The notes: a model not told the origin generated them from the letters alone. A DNA stretch of 64,000 bases from Streptosporangium lutulentum (GCF_030811455.1 NZ_JAUSQU010000001.1:744001-808000), one strand, 5' to 3'. Numbered from the stretch's first letter, positions 32,130 to 41,171 are shown. Program-made: numbers and translations.

Positions 32130-34346
32130 TCAACCGAGCAGCTTGCGGGCGGCTTCCTCGATCGTGTCCTCCGACAGCAGCACGTGCTTGGCCGCGTCGC
32201 CCAGCGGGATGAAGCTGTCGGAGGAGGTCACCCGGGCGATCTTGCCGGTGAAACCCCTGTCGAGCAGCTCGGCGATGACGGTCTCGGAGACGCCCCCGGT
32301 GCGGCGGGTCTCGTCGGCGATCAGCACCTTGCCGGTCAGCTCCGCCGCCCGCATCAGGTCTTCCACCGGCAGCGGGGAGAGCCAGCGCAGGTCCAGGACC
32401 CGGCAGCTGAACCCCTCCGCGGTGAGCCTGACCGCGGCGCGCAGGCTCATCCGCAGGCCGTTGCCGAAGGTCACGATGGTCAGGTCGCGGCCGTCGCCGT
32501 AACTGCGGGCGCGGCCGATCGGGATGTGGGTCTCCGCCCAGCGGGCCGGAGGGACGTACGGCGAGAGCCAGCCCTTGTCGTCGTCCTCGAACAGGTCGCG
32601 GGTGTTGTAGAGGGCGATCGGCTCAAGGAAGACGCAGACGCTGCCGTCGGCGCGGGCGGCGGCCAGACAGGTGCGCAGCATCGAGGCGGCGTCGTCGGGC
32701 CGGGCGGGGGAGGCCACGACCAGACCGGGGATGTCACGCAGCGCGGCGATGGAGTTGTCGTTGTGGAAGTGACCGCCGAAGCCCTTCTGGTAGGCGTAGG
32801 AGGCGACGCGCACCACCATCGGGTTGCGGAAGGCGCCCTGGGAGAAGAAGGAGAGCGTCGCGGCCTCGCCCCGGATCTGGTCGAGCGCGTTGTGCAGGTA
32901 GGCCAGATATTGGATCTCGGGCACCGGCAGCAGCCCGGAGACCCCCGAGCCAAGGGCCAGGCCCAGCACGGCCTGCTCGTCGAGGTGCGTGTCGAACACC
33001 CTTCCCAGGCCGAAGCGTTTCTGCAGGCCCCGGGTGACGCCGTAGACGCCGCCCTTGCGGGCCACGTCCTCACCGAGGACCAGCATCTCGGGGTGGACGG
33101 CCAGAGCGTCGGTCAGGGTCCGGTTGATCGCCTGGGAGAGGGTCAGCGGACCCTCCTGCTCGGGCAGCCTGCCGCCGAAGGCCCTGCTCCTGGCCTCCGC
33201 CTCCGCGGCCACGGCGCTGGCCTGCGCGACGGCCGCGGGCGTGCGCGGGGCAAGCGGCTCCATGATCTCTGCGGCCGAGATCAGCCGGGGTCGCCGCGAG
33301 CTCTCCATGGCCATCTTGAGCAGGTGCTCTCGCGTCGTCTCGTAGCGGAGCAGCAACTCGTCGGGGGTGATCAGACCGGCCTCGACCAGCAGGCGCGCGG
33401 TCGCGACGAGCGGGTCACGCTCCAGGTCGCCGTTGATCTCCCGCTTCGTCCGGTAGGACAGCTCCACGTCGGAACCCGCGTGGCCCATCAGCCGGACCGT
33501 GCTGACGTGCAGCAGGGCCGGGGCACGGTGGGTGCGAACGTGCTCGGCGGCGCTCTTCGCCACGTCGTGGATGTCGGCCAGGTCGCAGCCGTCGGCCGCG
33601 AAGTAGCGAAGCAGCGGGTGGTGGGCCCCCTCGACCCATCCCTGCGGGGTGCGCACGCTGATGCCCAGGCCGTTGTCCTCGCAGACGAACAGGATCGGCA
33701 TCCCCAGGCCCTGATAGGTGCCGTAGGCGGCGGTGTTGAGCCCGGACAGGGCGCTGGCGTGGTTGATCGAGGCGTCGCCGAAGCTGCACACCGTGATCGC
33801 GTCGTCCGGCCAGGCACTCGGCAGGCCGAGCTGGCGGGCACGCTCGATGGCGAAGGCCACGCCCACCGCACGAGGGAGGTGGCTGGCGATCGTGGACGTC
33901 TGCGGGATCACCGCCAGGCCGGGGTGGCCGAAGACCTTGTGCCGCCCGCCCGCCATCGGCTCCTCGGCCGCGGCGGTCAGGCCGAGCAGCACGTCGCGCA
34001 GCCCTTCCTCGGGCAGGCGCCCCGCCATCGCGGACCGGGTCAGGTAGAAGGCCCCGGAACGGTAGTGAAGGAGGGCGGGGTCGGTGGTGCGCAGCGTCGC
34101 GGCGATCGCGGCGTTGCCCTCGTGCCCGGCCGAACCGATGGTGTAGAAGCCCTGGTCCTGCTCGCGCAGCCAGCGCGCGGTGACATCCAGGAGTCTGCTG
34201 CCGAGTTGGAACTCGAACAGCTCACGGCAGCGAGCCCCGGTCAGGCTCGTGCCCTCTCGCACCGGCAGACCGGGATCGCGTGGGGCCCCGGGGGAGAGGG
34301 CGGCCACCGCCTCGGTGAAATGAGTCTCAACACTGTCGCGGACCAC
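32130..34346 (-). CDS. Fused alpha/beta E1 of a 2-oxoacid dehydrogenase
   Basis: The 738-residue fusion holds the E1 alpha domain at about 30-345 and the E1 beta domain from about 400. The thiamine-diphosphate motif GDASIN is at 190-195, with the downstream Asn in EDNGLGISV. The beta part opens LTLSQAINRTLTDAL, has VLGEDVARKGGVYGVT and ends DSFIPLGDAAKHVLLSEDTIEEAARKLLG, as in branched-chain/acetoin dehydrogenases. No E2, E3 or regulator lies nearby. Fused E1s of this type occur in actinobacteria; the substrate (branched 2-oxoacid or pyruvate-like) cannot be set from sequence. Confidence 0.9.
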   Translation of the reverse strand: MVRDSVETHFTEAVAALSPGAPRDPGLPVREGTSLTGARCRELFEFQLGSRLLDVTARWLREQDQGFYTIGSAGHEGNAAIAATLRTTDPALLHYRSGAFYLTRSAMAGRLPEEGLRDVLLGLTAAAEEPMAGGRHKVFGHPGLAVIPQTSTIASHLPRAVGVAFAIERARQLGLPSAWPDDAITVCSFGDASINHASALSGLNTAAYGTYQGLGMPILFVCEDNGLGISVRTPQGWVEGAHHPLLRYFAADGCDLADIHDVAKSAAEHVRTHRAPALLHVSTVRLMGHAGSDVELSYRTKREINGDLERDPLVATARLLVEAGLITPDELLLRYETTREHLLKMAMESSRRPRLISAAEIMEPLAPRTPAAVAQASAVAAEAEARSRAFGGRLPEQEGPLTLSQAINRTLTDALAVHPEMLVLGEDVARKGGVYGVTRGLQKRFGLGRVFDTHLDEQAVLGLALGSGVSGLLPVPEIQYLAYLHNALDQIRGEAATLSFFSQGAFRNPMVVRVASYAYQKGFGGHFHNDNSIAALRDIPGLVVASPARPDDAASMLRTCLAAARADGSVCVFLEPIALYNTRDLFEDDDKGWLSPYVPPARWAETHIPIGRARSYGDGRDLTIVTFGNGLRMSLRAAVRLTAEGFSCRVLDLRWLSPLPVEDLMRAAELTGKVLIADETRRTGGVSETVIAELLDRGFTGKIARVTSSDSFIPLGDAAKHVLLSEDTIEEAARKLLG

Positions 34347-34551
34347 GGTCTGATTATGTCCTCATCGTCGGGTCTCGTCCTCAACCTTGACAGGTTTGGC
34401 CCGCCACGGTCAGTGGATCGATCCTATTCGACAGACCTCCATAACAGATTGTCAGATTTATGAACTCATGACTTGTTATAGCCGTCTACTTGGTGGAACG
34501 ACGTGGCACCCTCAAGCCGCGTGAAACCAACGGGAAGGACGGAAGGCCCGA

Positions 34552-35931
34552 ATGGTCAAACGCATTCGTGTCGCCGTCGTGGCAGCACTGGGCATCGCGA
34601 CGCTGGTCGCGGGCCCGGTCACGACGGCATCAGCGGGGACGAGCATCGCCGACCCCGCAGTCACCACAGTGTCGGTGAGCCCCAACCCGATCGTGGTGAA
34701 GGGCTCCGAGACGGTGAAGGTCACCTTCACCGCGGAGACCAGGGACGACGCGTCCAAGGTCACCGGTGTGATCAAGCCGGAAGTCGGCGTCGAGACCAGG
34801 TTCGACCTGTCGAAGGACGCGGACCTGGGCTCGGGCAAGGCCAGGTGGAAGTACTCCAAGGACTTCAACCGCCAGTCAACCCCCACCACGTGGACCTTCC
34901 AGGCGGTCGTGGGCGACTCGACGCCCGTGTCCACCGGCTTCAGCGTGAAGCAGGTCTACGAGACCGACTTCGACGACATCGCGGCGACCCCCTCGGTCGT
35001 GAGCGAGGGCGGATGGGTCACCCTCAGCGGCGTGCTCAGGCAGAACGGCGCCGGCGGCTGGGCCGCCGTGCCCGACGCCAGGGTCCATCTCGCCTTCAGG
35101 CCGCTGGGCGGTTCCTACAGCCGTCTCCCCGCCAGCGTGGAGACCAACGGCCAGGGCAGGTTCTGGCTCAAGGCCAAGGCGTCCAAGTCGGGCCACTGGC
35201 GAGCCGAGTACGACGGCTCGCCGACCCGCCTCGAGGCCAGGAGTGAGACGGACCGGGTGGACGTCAGGGCCGAGGCCCGCTCCAGCCGGATCGTCGACTT
35301 CGGCGCCAGGCCCGATCCGGTGACCGAGGGCGACAGGCTGAGCGTCGGCGGCCGCCTGCAGCTCGACACCCGGCACGGCTGGGACGGCTACCGGGGCCAG
35401 AAGGTCGCCATCCTGTTCCGCGCCGACGGCTCGTCCCGCTGGGGCCAGGTGGGCAGCGACTGGACCGACCACAACGGGCGCTTCGGCGTCGCGGTGACGG
35501 CCAGGCGTTCGGGAGACTGGCGTGCCGAGTTCCGCGGCGGCGACGGTGTCAAGGGCAGCGGCAGCCGTACCGACCACGTGACGGTCCGCAAGCCGGAGCC
35601 CGCGCCGGAGCCGGAGCGTGCGGCCAGCCGGGTCATCAGCTTCAACGCCTCACCGGAGCCCGTCCGCTACCGCAAGTACCTCAGGTTCACGGGCAAGCTC
35701 CAGGTCGACGACGGGGGCTGGGAGGGCTACCGGGCCAAGGTCGCGCTGTACTTCAAGGCCACGGGCTCGACGAAGTGGCGCTACGTGAAGACCACGTCGG
35801 CCAACGGCAGCGGCAAGCTCTACACCAAGACCGTGGCTTACGGTTCGGGTTACTGGAAGTTCGTCTTCAAGGGCGACGACGACTTCTACGGTGACTCCAG
35901 CCGCAGTGACTACGTCAAGGTCAGGCGCTGA
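34552..35931 (+). CDS. Secreted protein with three beta-sandwich repeats
   Basis: The 459-residue protein has a signal peptide at 1-28 (cut predicted after TTASA). The domain at 35-135 resembles an Ig-like strand pattern. From about 140 to 459 there are three related units of about 100 residues. Each begins near (I/F)xxxPxxVxxG (ATPSVVSEGGWVTLSG; ARPDPVTEGDRLSVGG; ASPEPVRYRKYLRFTG) and ends GxWRAEYDGSPT, GDWRAEFRGGDG, or SGYWKFVFKGDDD. The Asp/Gly/aromatic ends resemble calcium or carbohydrate contact loops, but no family is certain. It is monocistronic and followed by a strong terminator. Confidence 0.85.
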   Translation: MVKRIRVAVVAALGIATLVAGPVTTASAGTSIADPAVTTVSVSPNPIVVKGSETVKVTFTAETRDDASKVTGVIKPEVGVETRFDLSKDADLGSGKARWKYSKDFNRQSTPTTWTFQAVVGDSTPVSTGFSVKQVYETDFDDIAATPSVVSEGGWVTLSGVLRQNGAGGWAAVPDARVHLAFRPLGGSYSRLPASVETNGQGRFWLKAKASKSGHWRAEYDGSPTRLEARSETDRVDVRAEARSSRIVDFGARPDPVTEGDRLSVGGRLQLDTRHGWDGYRGQKVAILFRADGSSRWGQVGSDWTDHNGRFGVAVTARRSGDWRAEFRGGDGVKGSGSRTDHVTVRKPEPAPEPERAASRVISFNASPEPVRYRKYLRFTGKLQVDDGGWEGYRAKVALYFKATGSTKWRYVKTTSANGSGKLYTKTVAYGSGYWKFVFKGDDDFYGDSSRSDYVKVRR

Positions 35932-35974
35932 GCTGAGATCCAGGTCCGAGGCCCCGGCCCGGACCTGACATGCG

Positions 35975-36010
35975 GCGGCCCGGGTGCTCGAGCACCCGGG
36001 CCGCTTTTCT
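35975..36010 (+). terminator. Rho-independent terminator after the secreted protein
   Basis: A perfect 30-base palindrome at 35975-36004 (GCGGCCCGGGTGCTC and its mirror) is followed by TTTTCT. It lies 44 bases after the stop. Confidence 0.92.
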
Positions 36011-36026
36011 GCCTGACGCGGCGGTG

Positions 36027-36091
36027 TTCCCCCTCGGTTCCCCCTCGGTTCCCCCTCGGTTCCCCCTCGGTTCCCGCTCGGTTCCGCTCGG
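36027..36091. repeat. 11-bp tandem repeat array between terminator and USP gene
   Basis: Four exact copies of TTCCCCCTCGG (36027-36070) are followed by two decaying copies (36071-36091). It is intergenic. Probably a slippage-prone satellite; no coding sense is inferred. Confidence 0.85.
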
Positions 36092-36262
36092 TGGGGCCGT
36101 ACGGCGAGACGGCGGTGTCCGGCTGGGGCGAGAGGGGTCGGTGGTGCCCGATTTCACTTGCGGACGCAAACGGTAAAACAAGGCAAAACTTGCGGTGATG
36201 CGTCCGCCATATCCGGCGAACGGGACAAGTATTGAGGTGAGCGGCGGAACATAGGAGTCACA

Positions 36263-37111
36263 ATGCGCGCAGGTGACGAAGGGCGGCCAGTGGTCGTCGG
36301 GTACGACGGTTCGAAAGCGAGCGAGCAGGCTCTCCGGTGGGGGATCGAAGAGGCCCGGATGCGATTCGACCCCCTGGTCGTCTGCTACGCCTGGCAGTGG
36401 CCGTCCCTCTCGATCCCCTTCAGCCGGGAGACGGCGGAGATCATACGGCGCATGAGCCGGCATGTGCTCGGCATGGGGGTGGATCTGGCGCGTGACCTGG
36501 CTCCCCGGGTGCGGGTCCTGGGTGAGGTGGTGGAGGGGTCGCCGTCGGCCGTGCTGGTGAGCGAGTCGGTCGCGGCGGAGATGGTCGTGATCGGACCCCG
36601 AGGATGGGGCGACGTCGAGGAGTCGCGGATCGGCCCGACCGCGGTCCAGCTTCTCTCCCACGCGCGCTCCCCGGTGACCGTCGTCAAGGAAGCCTCCCAC
36701 CCGCGCACCAACCGCGTGGCGGTCGGCGTGGAGGGCGTCAGCCCGGGATCGCTGGAGCTCGCCGTGGCGTTCGAGGAGGCGAGGCTGCGCAAGGCGTCGC
36801 TGCTGGCGGTCTGCCTCTGTCCCGAGGGCATGGAGGACACGCGGCAGCCGGCCGTTCGCTTCAACACCAACATCGCGGTGTGGGAGGAGAAGTACTCCGG
36901 GGTGAACGTGGAGACCGTCGTCGAGACACACCCCCACGCGGAGGTGCTCCGCCGTGCGGCCGATCGCTCGGACCTGCTGGTGATCGGCGACCACGAGAGC
37001 GACGACCCGGTGGGGCTGCCGATCGGCCCGCTCTGCCAGTCGCTGCTGCGGGAGGCGTCGTGCCCGGTCGTCGTGGTCCCGTCACGGATGCTGTCCATGT
37101 CCCCGTGGTGA
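36263..37111 (+). CDS. Universal stress protein, tandem UspA domains
   Basis: The 282-residue protein carries two UspA domains, about 9-140 and 150-278. The first has the opening VVVGYDGSKASEQAL and MVVIGPRGWGD, where ATP-binding Usps have GxxGxG; here GPRGWG deviates. The second has VAVGVEGV and LLVIGDHESDD, and lacks the usual G-2x-G-9x-G(S/T) pattern, so ATP binding is doubtful in both. Tandem Usps occur widely in actinobacteria and respond to hypoxia or stress. The gene is single, with a perfect 15-base-arm stem-loop downstream. Confidence 0.9.
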   Translation: MRAGDEGRPVVVGYDGSKASEQALRWGIEEARMRFDPLVVCYAWQWPSLSIPFSRETAEIIRRMSRHVLGMGVDLARDLAPRVRVLGEVVEGSPSAVLVSESVAAEMVVIGPRGWGDVEESRIGPTAVQLLSHARSPVTVVKEASHPRTNRVAVGVEGVSPGSLELAVAFEEARLRKASLLAVCLCPEGMEDTRQPAVRFNTNIAVWEEKYSGVNVETVVETHPHAEVLRRAADRSDLLVIGDHESDDPVGLPIGPLCQSLLREASCPVVVVPSRMLSMSPW

Positions 37112-37433
37112 GAGGGCGGCGAGAGCGCCCCCTCCGGCGCGTCCCCGGTTCGTGAGCCCGTCGCCGGAGCCCTCGGCGGAGCAGCGCGGTGGCGAGGGCT
37201 CCGGCGATCCGGTGTTTCCGTCGCATGGGGATTCGGCGCGATTTTCCGTGAGAAGCGGGTAGACCTCGAGACCGAGTGGCGTGAAGATAAGCCGAGGGTC
37301 GTCGCCGGTACCCGTGGGTGACGAACGGCTGGCGGGTGACTTGGGCCTGCTCCCCGTCGCGTGCCGCGTTTGACGAAGGGCTTGCCGGAATCACCGTTCG
37401 CCAGGGTCTGACCACGACGAAATGAGGGCCAGG
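37112..37433. other. Intergenic stretch between USP and VOC genes
   Basis: Apart from the stem-loop at 37161-37207, no gene or repeat was recognised in these 322 bases. The final 40 bases have a GAGGG ribosome site for the VOC gene. Confidence 0.6.
37161..37207. terminator. Stem-loop downstream of the universal stress protein
   Basis: TCGCCGGAGCCCTCG (37161-37175) pairs perfectly with CGAGGGCTCCGGCGA (37193-37207) around a 17-base loop. No T tract. It lies 50 bases after the USP stop. Confidence 0.7.
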
Positions 37434-37817
37434 ATGGGCGCGTTTCAGGGGTTTCACCATGTCAAACTGCCCGTCGCCGACGTGGCGCGCAGCCGTGACT
37501 GGTACGTGCGCGTCCTCGGGTTCACCGTCACCATCGAGTTCGTCGAGGAAGAGGTCCTCATGGGTCTCGCGCTGAGCGACCCGGGTGAGACCGTCCAGCT
37601 CGCGATCCGGCAGGACCCCGCGCGGGCCGCGGCGCTCTCCGGATTCGATCCGATCGCCCTGCGCGTTCCCGCCCGCGCCGATGTGGAGAAATGGCGGCGG
37701 CGACTCGACGACCTCGGTCAACCCCACGGCGGGATCGTCACCGGGCACAAGGGGGGATCGGTGCTCGTCGGCCTGCACGACCCCGACGGCATGGAGATCC
37801 GGCTCTACGCCGACTGA
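37434..37817 (+). CDS. VOC (glyoxalase/bleomycin resistance-like) family protein
   Basis: I chose the second ATG (MGAFQGFHHVKLPVADVARS), with GAGGG suitably upstream, giving 127 residues; the ATG at 37422 is an alternative. A typical VOC pair of beta-alpha-beta-beta-beta modules is seen: HHVKLPVADVARSRDWYVRVLGFTV at the N-terminus and GLHDPDGMEIRLYAD at the end. Metal ligands are plausible: His8, one in the middle and Glu near the end (MEIRLY). The substrate is unknown. Confidence 0.88.
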   Translation: MGAFQGFHHVKLPVADVARSRDWYVRVLGFTVTIEFVEEEVLMGLALSDPGETVQLAIRQDPARAAALSGFDPIALRVPARADVEKWRRRLDDLGQPHGGIVTGHKGGSVLVGLHDPDGMEIRLYAD

Positions 37818-37862
37818 GGGCACACCGGCCGGCCCGGGGTCGCGCCGTGGCCGCGTCGCCTC

Positions 37863-37924
37863 CCGAGGCGTGCTCGTTCCGAGGTGTGCTCGCTCCGAGG
37901 CGTGCTCGTTCCGAGGTGTGCTCG
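37863..37924. repeat. Four 16-bp tandem repeats downstream of the VOC gene
   Basis: Units alternate between CCGAGGCGTGCTCGTT and CCGAGGTGTGCTCGCT, with small differences. The array lies between the VOC stop and the next gene and has no coding sense. Confidence 0.8.
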
Positions 37925-38033
37925 CCGCCGGCGAAGGGGCGGGCGCCGGATGCCCCGATGGAGCGGCCGAGCCGACCTCGTGGAGGACGCGGTGGTCGAG
38001 GTCACCGTACCGGGGCGATCCGCGCCCCGAAGT

Positions 38034-38046
38034 AAACAACTTGTTT
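38034..38046. promoter_or_regulatory. Palindrome AAACAA-C-TTGTTT upstream of the HTH gene
   Basis: A perfect 13-base palindrome lies in an AT-rich island of otherwise GC-rich DNA, 48 bases before the likely start of the HTH protein. It fits an operator for a small HTH regulator, possibly the gene product itself. Confidence 0.5.
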
Positions 38047-38093
38047 GCTTCATTTAGTTGACAACGGATCGTTTTAAGATCCATGCTGTCCGC

Positions 38094-38570
38094 ATGTCCA
38101 CTGAGCCTGATCAGCCGTTCGATCCCTTCACCCCTCCCGATCCGGGGCAGGCGCGAGCGCACCGCGTGTACGCGTCCCTTTTCCGCATCGCCGAGCGGCA
38201 CGCGGCCACCGAGGCGCAGCGTTCCCGGCAGGTCCATCCCGAGGTCCTCGGACCGCACGAGGCCATCAGGCTCGTGTCGGTTCTCGCGGGCGGTGCCGCC
38301 GAGCACGAGGAGACCGAGCCGGAGGTGGACGACGCCGACATCACCGCCGCCCTGACCCTCATCCCGCTGGCGCGGGCGGAGATGGACCAGCTGGAGGCCG
38401 GGCTCCTTCTCATGGCGCGAGGCCGTGGTCTCACCTGGCAGGAAATCGCCTTCGGCCTCGGGCTCGGCACCTCCCAGGCCGCCAGGCAGCGCTACGAACG
38501 GCTGTCCGGCCGCCTGGCCGCGGAGCCGGACCGGAACGCGCCCCAGGGGACTCCGGCCGACCACCCGTAG
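38094..38570 (+). CDS. Small HTH-containing protein of unknown function
   Basis: I chose ATG 38094 (MSTEPDQPFDPFTPP), giving 158 residues; 38058 is an alternative. The N-terminal two-thirds is helical and acidic (ITAALTLIPLARAEMDQLEAGLLLMARG). A C-terminal helix-turn-helix is suggested by LTWQEIAFGLGLGTSQAARQRYERL, the pattern of DNA-binding domains in regulators with tandem helices. I recognise no named family. The nearby palindrome at 38034-38046 supports autoregulation. Confidence 0.7.
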   Translation: MSTEPDQPFDPFTPPDPGQARAHRVYASLFRIAERHAATEAQRSRQVHPEVLGPHEAIRLVSVLAGGAAEHEETEPEVDDADITAALTLIPLARAEMDQLEAGLLLMARGRGLTWQEIAFGLGLGTSQAARQRYERLSGRLAAEPDRNAPQGTPADHP

Positions 38571-38910
38571 GTCTTCCGGGGGCGGGTGTCCCGGCCGCCG
38601 GGCTGGAGGGAGTCCGCCGCGATCTCACCTCACCCGACGGGCGGCACCGCACCATCGCCTCCGTGGCCCACGCCTGGGGCTTCTCGGACGCCGGCCACTT
38701 CTCCCGCGGGTTCCACCACGCTTACGGCGTGCTGCCCGGCGCCTGGCAGCGCACGGCACGCCGATCCCGCCCGTGAGAGGCGTCGAAGGGAGATTCGGGG
38801 TCGTGGCGCGAGCTCGCCGGCGCGCTACCGGGCGGCGGTCACCTGAGGGGCCGTCGCCGGTCCCACCAGGGGATCGCCGCGGATCCGGGACGAACGACGG
38901 TTAACGAACC
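38571..38910. other. Intergenic region with AraC relic
   Basis: This 340-base gap holds only the AraC fragment and a GC-rich tail ending AACGGTTAACGAACCTTAACC, a short semi-palindromic AT island just after the TetR stop. Confidence 0.55.
38603..38776 (+). pseudogene. C-terminal fragment of an AraC-family regulator
   Basis: In the frame ending with the stop at 38774, the reading is LEGVRRDL, then HRTIASVAHAWGFSDAGHFS, then RGFHHAYGVLPGAWQRTA. This is the second helix-turn-helix of an AraC/XylS protein, about 57 residues. No first helix-turn-helix or effector domain is in frame upstream, where GC-rich sequence without a start is seen. It is a relic. Confidence 0.75.
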
Positions 38911-39510
38911 TTAACCCTGTACGTCCGCCAGTGCCGCGCGGGCCATGCCGCGCAGCAACTCGGCCATCGCCGCGGGCGCGAGCTCGCCCGCGCTGTGCGG
39001 GGTGGAGTTGAGCAGGCCGAAGACGGCGTGGGTCGCGGCGCGCAGGCGGGGCGGCGGGCAGGAGGGGTAGAGCTCGCTCAGCACGGTGACCCACTCCTCG
39101 ACGTAGAGCCGCTGGAGGCGGCGGATCCGGCGGCGGGCGGGTTCGGGGACGTTGCCGAGCTCGCGATCGTGCACGGTGATCAGCGCCGGATGGCTCAGCG
39201 CGAACTCGATCTGGCCGGTGAGCAGGGCGTCCAGCGCGTGCTCGGCGTCGGGGGCCTCGGTCACGCGGCTGGTGGCCGAGGTGTGCAGGCGCTCGCTGAT
39301 GTCCAGCAGCATCTCCGCCAGCAGGGCCTCCTTGCCGCTGAAATGCCGATAGAGGGCGGGTCCCGACGTGCCGACCGCGGCGCCGATGTCCTCGATGGAG
39401 ACGCCGTGGAAGCCGCGCGCCGCGAACAGCCCGGCCGCGGCGTCCAGGATCTCCGCGCGCCGTGACCCACGATTGCGGGTAGGGCTCTGGGCAGTCGTCA
39501 CCTCTCGCAT
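38911..39510 (-). CDS. TetR-family regulator of the branched-chain carboxylase operon
   Basis: The 199-residue protein has its helix-turn-helix at about 20-64 (RRAEILDAAAGLFAARGFHG, then DIGAAVGTSGPALYRHFSGKEALL). The ligand domain follows. It is divergent from the carboxylase operon, with about 90 bases between. Two similar 16-base semi-palindromes in that gap (39524-39539 and 39552-39567) are probable operators. By analogy with regulators of leucine and isovalerate catabolism, an acyl-CoA such as isovaleryl- or 3-methylcrotonyl-CoA may be the inducer; this is inference. Confidence 0.9.
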   Translation of the reverse strand: MREVTTAQSPTRNRGSRRAEILDAAAGLFAARGFHGVSIEDIGAAVGTSGPALYRHFSGKEALLAEMLLDISERLHTSATSRVTEAPDAEHALDALLTGQIEFALSHPALITVHDRELGNVPEPARRRIRRLQRLYVEEWVTVLSELYPSCPPPRLRAATHAVFGLLNSTPHSAGELAPAAMAELLRGMARAALADVQG

Positions 39511-39523
39511 GGTAGACGGTAAC

Positions 39524-39567
39524 GTTAATAATGACTAACATCTGCATCGGAGTTAGTGACCATTAAC
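39524..39567. promoter_or_regulatory. Paired TetR operators in the divergent promoter
   Basis: GTTAATAATGACTAAC (39524-39539) and the reverse complement of GTTAGTGACCATTAAC (39552-39567), which reads GTTAATGGTCACTAAC, agree at 13 of 16 bases. Both have near-palindromic ends GTTA/TAAC. The second overlaps the rejected ATG at 39556, so the true carboxylase start is 39601. Confidence 0.75.
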
Positions 39568-39600
39568 CCACGGCGACGGAGCCGGGCAAAGGGGGCTCAC

Positions 39601-41169
39601 ATGAGTGGCTGGCCGGTGCTGCGAAGCGCCTGCGATCCAGGGGGTGAGGGCTTCAAGGGCAACGCCGAGGTCAACGAGCGCCTCGCCTCCGACCTGAGGG
39701 AACGGGTCGCGGTCGCCGCGCTGGGAGGCCCGGAGAAGTCCCGGGACAGACATGTCTCCCGGGGCAAGCTGCTGCCCCGCGACCGCGTCGACTCCCTGCT
39801 CGACCCGGGCTCGCGATTCCTGGAGCTCTCCCAGCTGGCCGCCACCGGGCTGTACGGCGACGAGGCCCCCGCGGCCGGGATCATCACCGGCGTGGGCCGG
39901 GTCTCCGGCCGCGAATGCGTGGTCGTCGCCAACGACGCCACCGTCAAGGGCGGCACCTACTACCCGATCACGGTCAAGAAGCACCTGCGGGCCCAGGAGG
40001 TCGCCCTCCACAACAACCTGCCGTGCGTCTACCTCGTCGACTCCGGCGGCGCGTTCCTGCCCAAGCAGGACGAGGTCTTCCCCGACCGCGAGCACTTCGG
40101 CCGGATCTTCTACAACCAGGCCACCATGTCGGCGCGGGGCATCCCGCAGATCGCCGCGGTCCTCGGCTCCTGTACGGCGGGCGGCGCCTACGTCCCGGCG
40201 ATGAGCGACGAGGCGGTGATCGTCCGCAACCAGGGCACGATCTTCCTCGGCGGCCCGCCGCTGGTGAAGGCCGCGACGGGGGAGGAGGTCTCCGCCGAGG
40301 AGCTGGGCGGCGGCGACCTGCACGCCAGGGTCAGCGGTGTCACCGACCACCTCGCCGACGACGACCGCCACGCCCTGAAGATCGTCCGTGACATCGTGGC
40401 CACCCTCGCGCCGCGCACCCCCTCCCCGTGGGACCGCGTCCCCGCCGAGGAGCCGCTCCACGACCCCCGCGACCTCTACGGCATCGTCCCGGCCGACACC
40501 CGCACGCCGTACGACGTACGCGAGGTCATCGCCCGTCTCGTGGACGGCAGCCGGTTCCTGGAGTTCAAGGCCGAGTACGGCGCCACACTCGTCACCGGGT
40601 TCGCCCACCTCCACGGCCACCCCGTTGGGATCGTCGCCAACAACGGCATCCTGTTCGGCGAGTCCGCGCTCAAGGGCGCCCATTTCATCGAGCTGTGCGA
40701 CCGCCGCAACATCCCGCTGGTGTTCCTGCAGAACATCAGCGGGTTCATGGTCGGCAAGGCGTACGAGGCCGGGGGCATCGCCAAGCACGGCGCCAAGATG
40801 GTCACCGCCGTCGCGTGCGCCCGGGTGCCCAAGTTCACCGTGGTCATCGGCGGCTCGTTCGGAGCCGGCAACTACGCGATGGCCGGGCGCGCCTACTCAC
40901 CCCGCTTCCTGTGGATGTGGCCCGGAGCCCGCATCTCGGTGATGGGCGGCGAGCAGGCCGCCAACGTGCTCTCCACGGTCGGCAACGCCGACCCCGACGC
41001 CATCCGCGCGCAGTACGAGGAGCAGGGCAACCCCTACTACTCCACCGCCCGCCTCTGGGACGACGGGGTCATCGACCCCCTCGACACCCGCACCGTCCTC
41101 GGCCTGGCCCTGTCCGCCTCGGCCAACGCCCCCCTCGACCCCGTCGGCTACGGCGTCTTCCGGATGTGA
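39601..41169 (+). CDS. Methylcrotonoyl/acyl-CoA carboxylase beta subunit
   Basis: ATG 39601 is preferred over 39556 because it follows a GGGGG-rich ribosome site and 39556 lies in the operator. The 522-residue carboxyltransferase has the two crotonase-like domains. Key motifs are [42 protein letters not shown] and the acyl-CoA site [16 protein letters not shown]. The wording matches 3-methylcrotonyl-CoA carboxylases more than propionyl-CoA ones. With the alpha subunit downstream it carboxylates 3-methylcrotonyl-CoA in leucine breakdown. The start of the alpha gene lies 2 bases after the stop. Confidence 0.92.
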   Translation: MSGWPVLRSACDPGGEGFKGNAEVNERLASDLRERVAVAALGGPEKSRDRHVSRGKLLPRDRVDSLLDPGSRFLELSQLAATGLYGDEAPAAGIITGVGRVSGRECVVVANDATVKGGTYYPITVKKHLRAQEVALHNNLPCVYLVDSGGAFLPKQDEVFPDREHFGRIFYNQATMSARGIPQIAAVLGSCTAGGAYVPAMSDEAVIVRNQGTIFLGGPPLVKAATGEEVSAEELGGGDLHARVSGVTDHLADDDRHALKIVRDIVATLAPRTPSPWDRVPAEEPLHDPRDLYGIVPADTRTPYDVREVIARLVDGSRFLEFKAEYGATLVTGFAHLHGHPVGIVANNGILFGESALKGAHFIELCDRRNIPLVFLQNISGFMVGKAYEAGGIAKHGAKMVTAVACARVPKFTVVIGGSFGAGNYAMAGRAYSPRFLWMWPGARISVMGGEQAANVLSTVGNADPDAIRAQYEEQGNPYYSTARLWDDGVIDPLDTRTVLGLALSASANAPLDPVGYGVFRM

Positions 41170-41171
41170 CC

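Larger units (their letters stand above)
35932..36262. other. Intergenic region upstream of the universal stress protein
   Basis: Beyond the terminator and the repeat array, 36160-36262 is AT-richer (aacggtaaaacaaggcaaaacttgcgg) and likely contains the promoter. An AGGAG ribosome site precedes the USP start. Confidence 0.55.

Noticed and set aside
36027..36091. CRISPR array
   Set aside because: Units of 11 bases without spacers; no Cas genes.
39556..39600. ATG at 39556 as the carboxylase start
   Set aside because: It lies in the operator, and the extra N-terminus ([13 protein letters not shown]) is not conserved. ATG 39601 has a better ribosome site.
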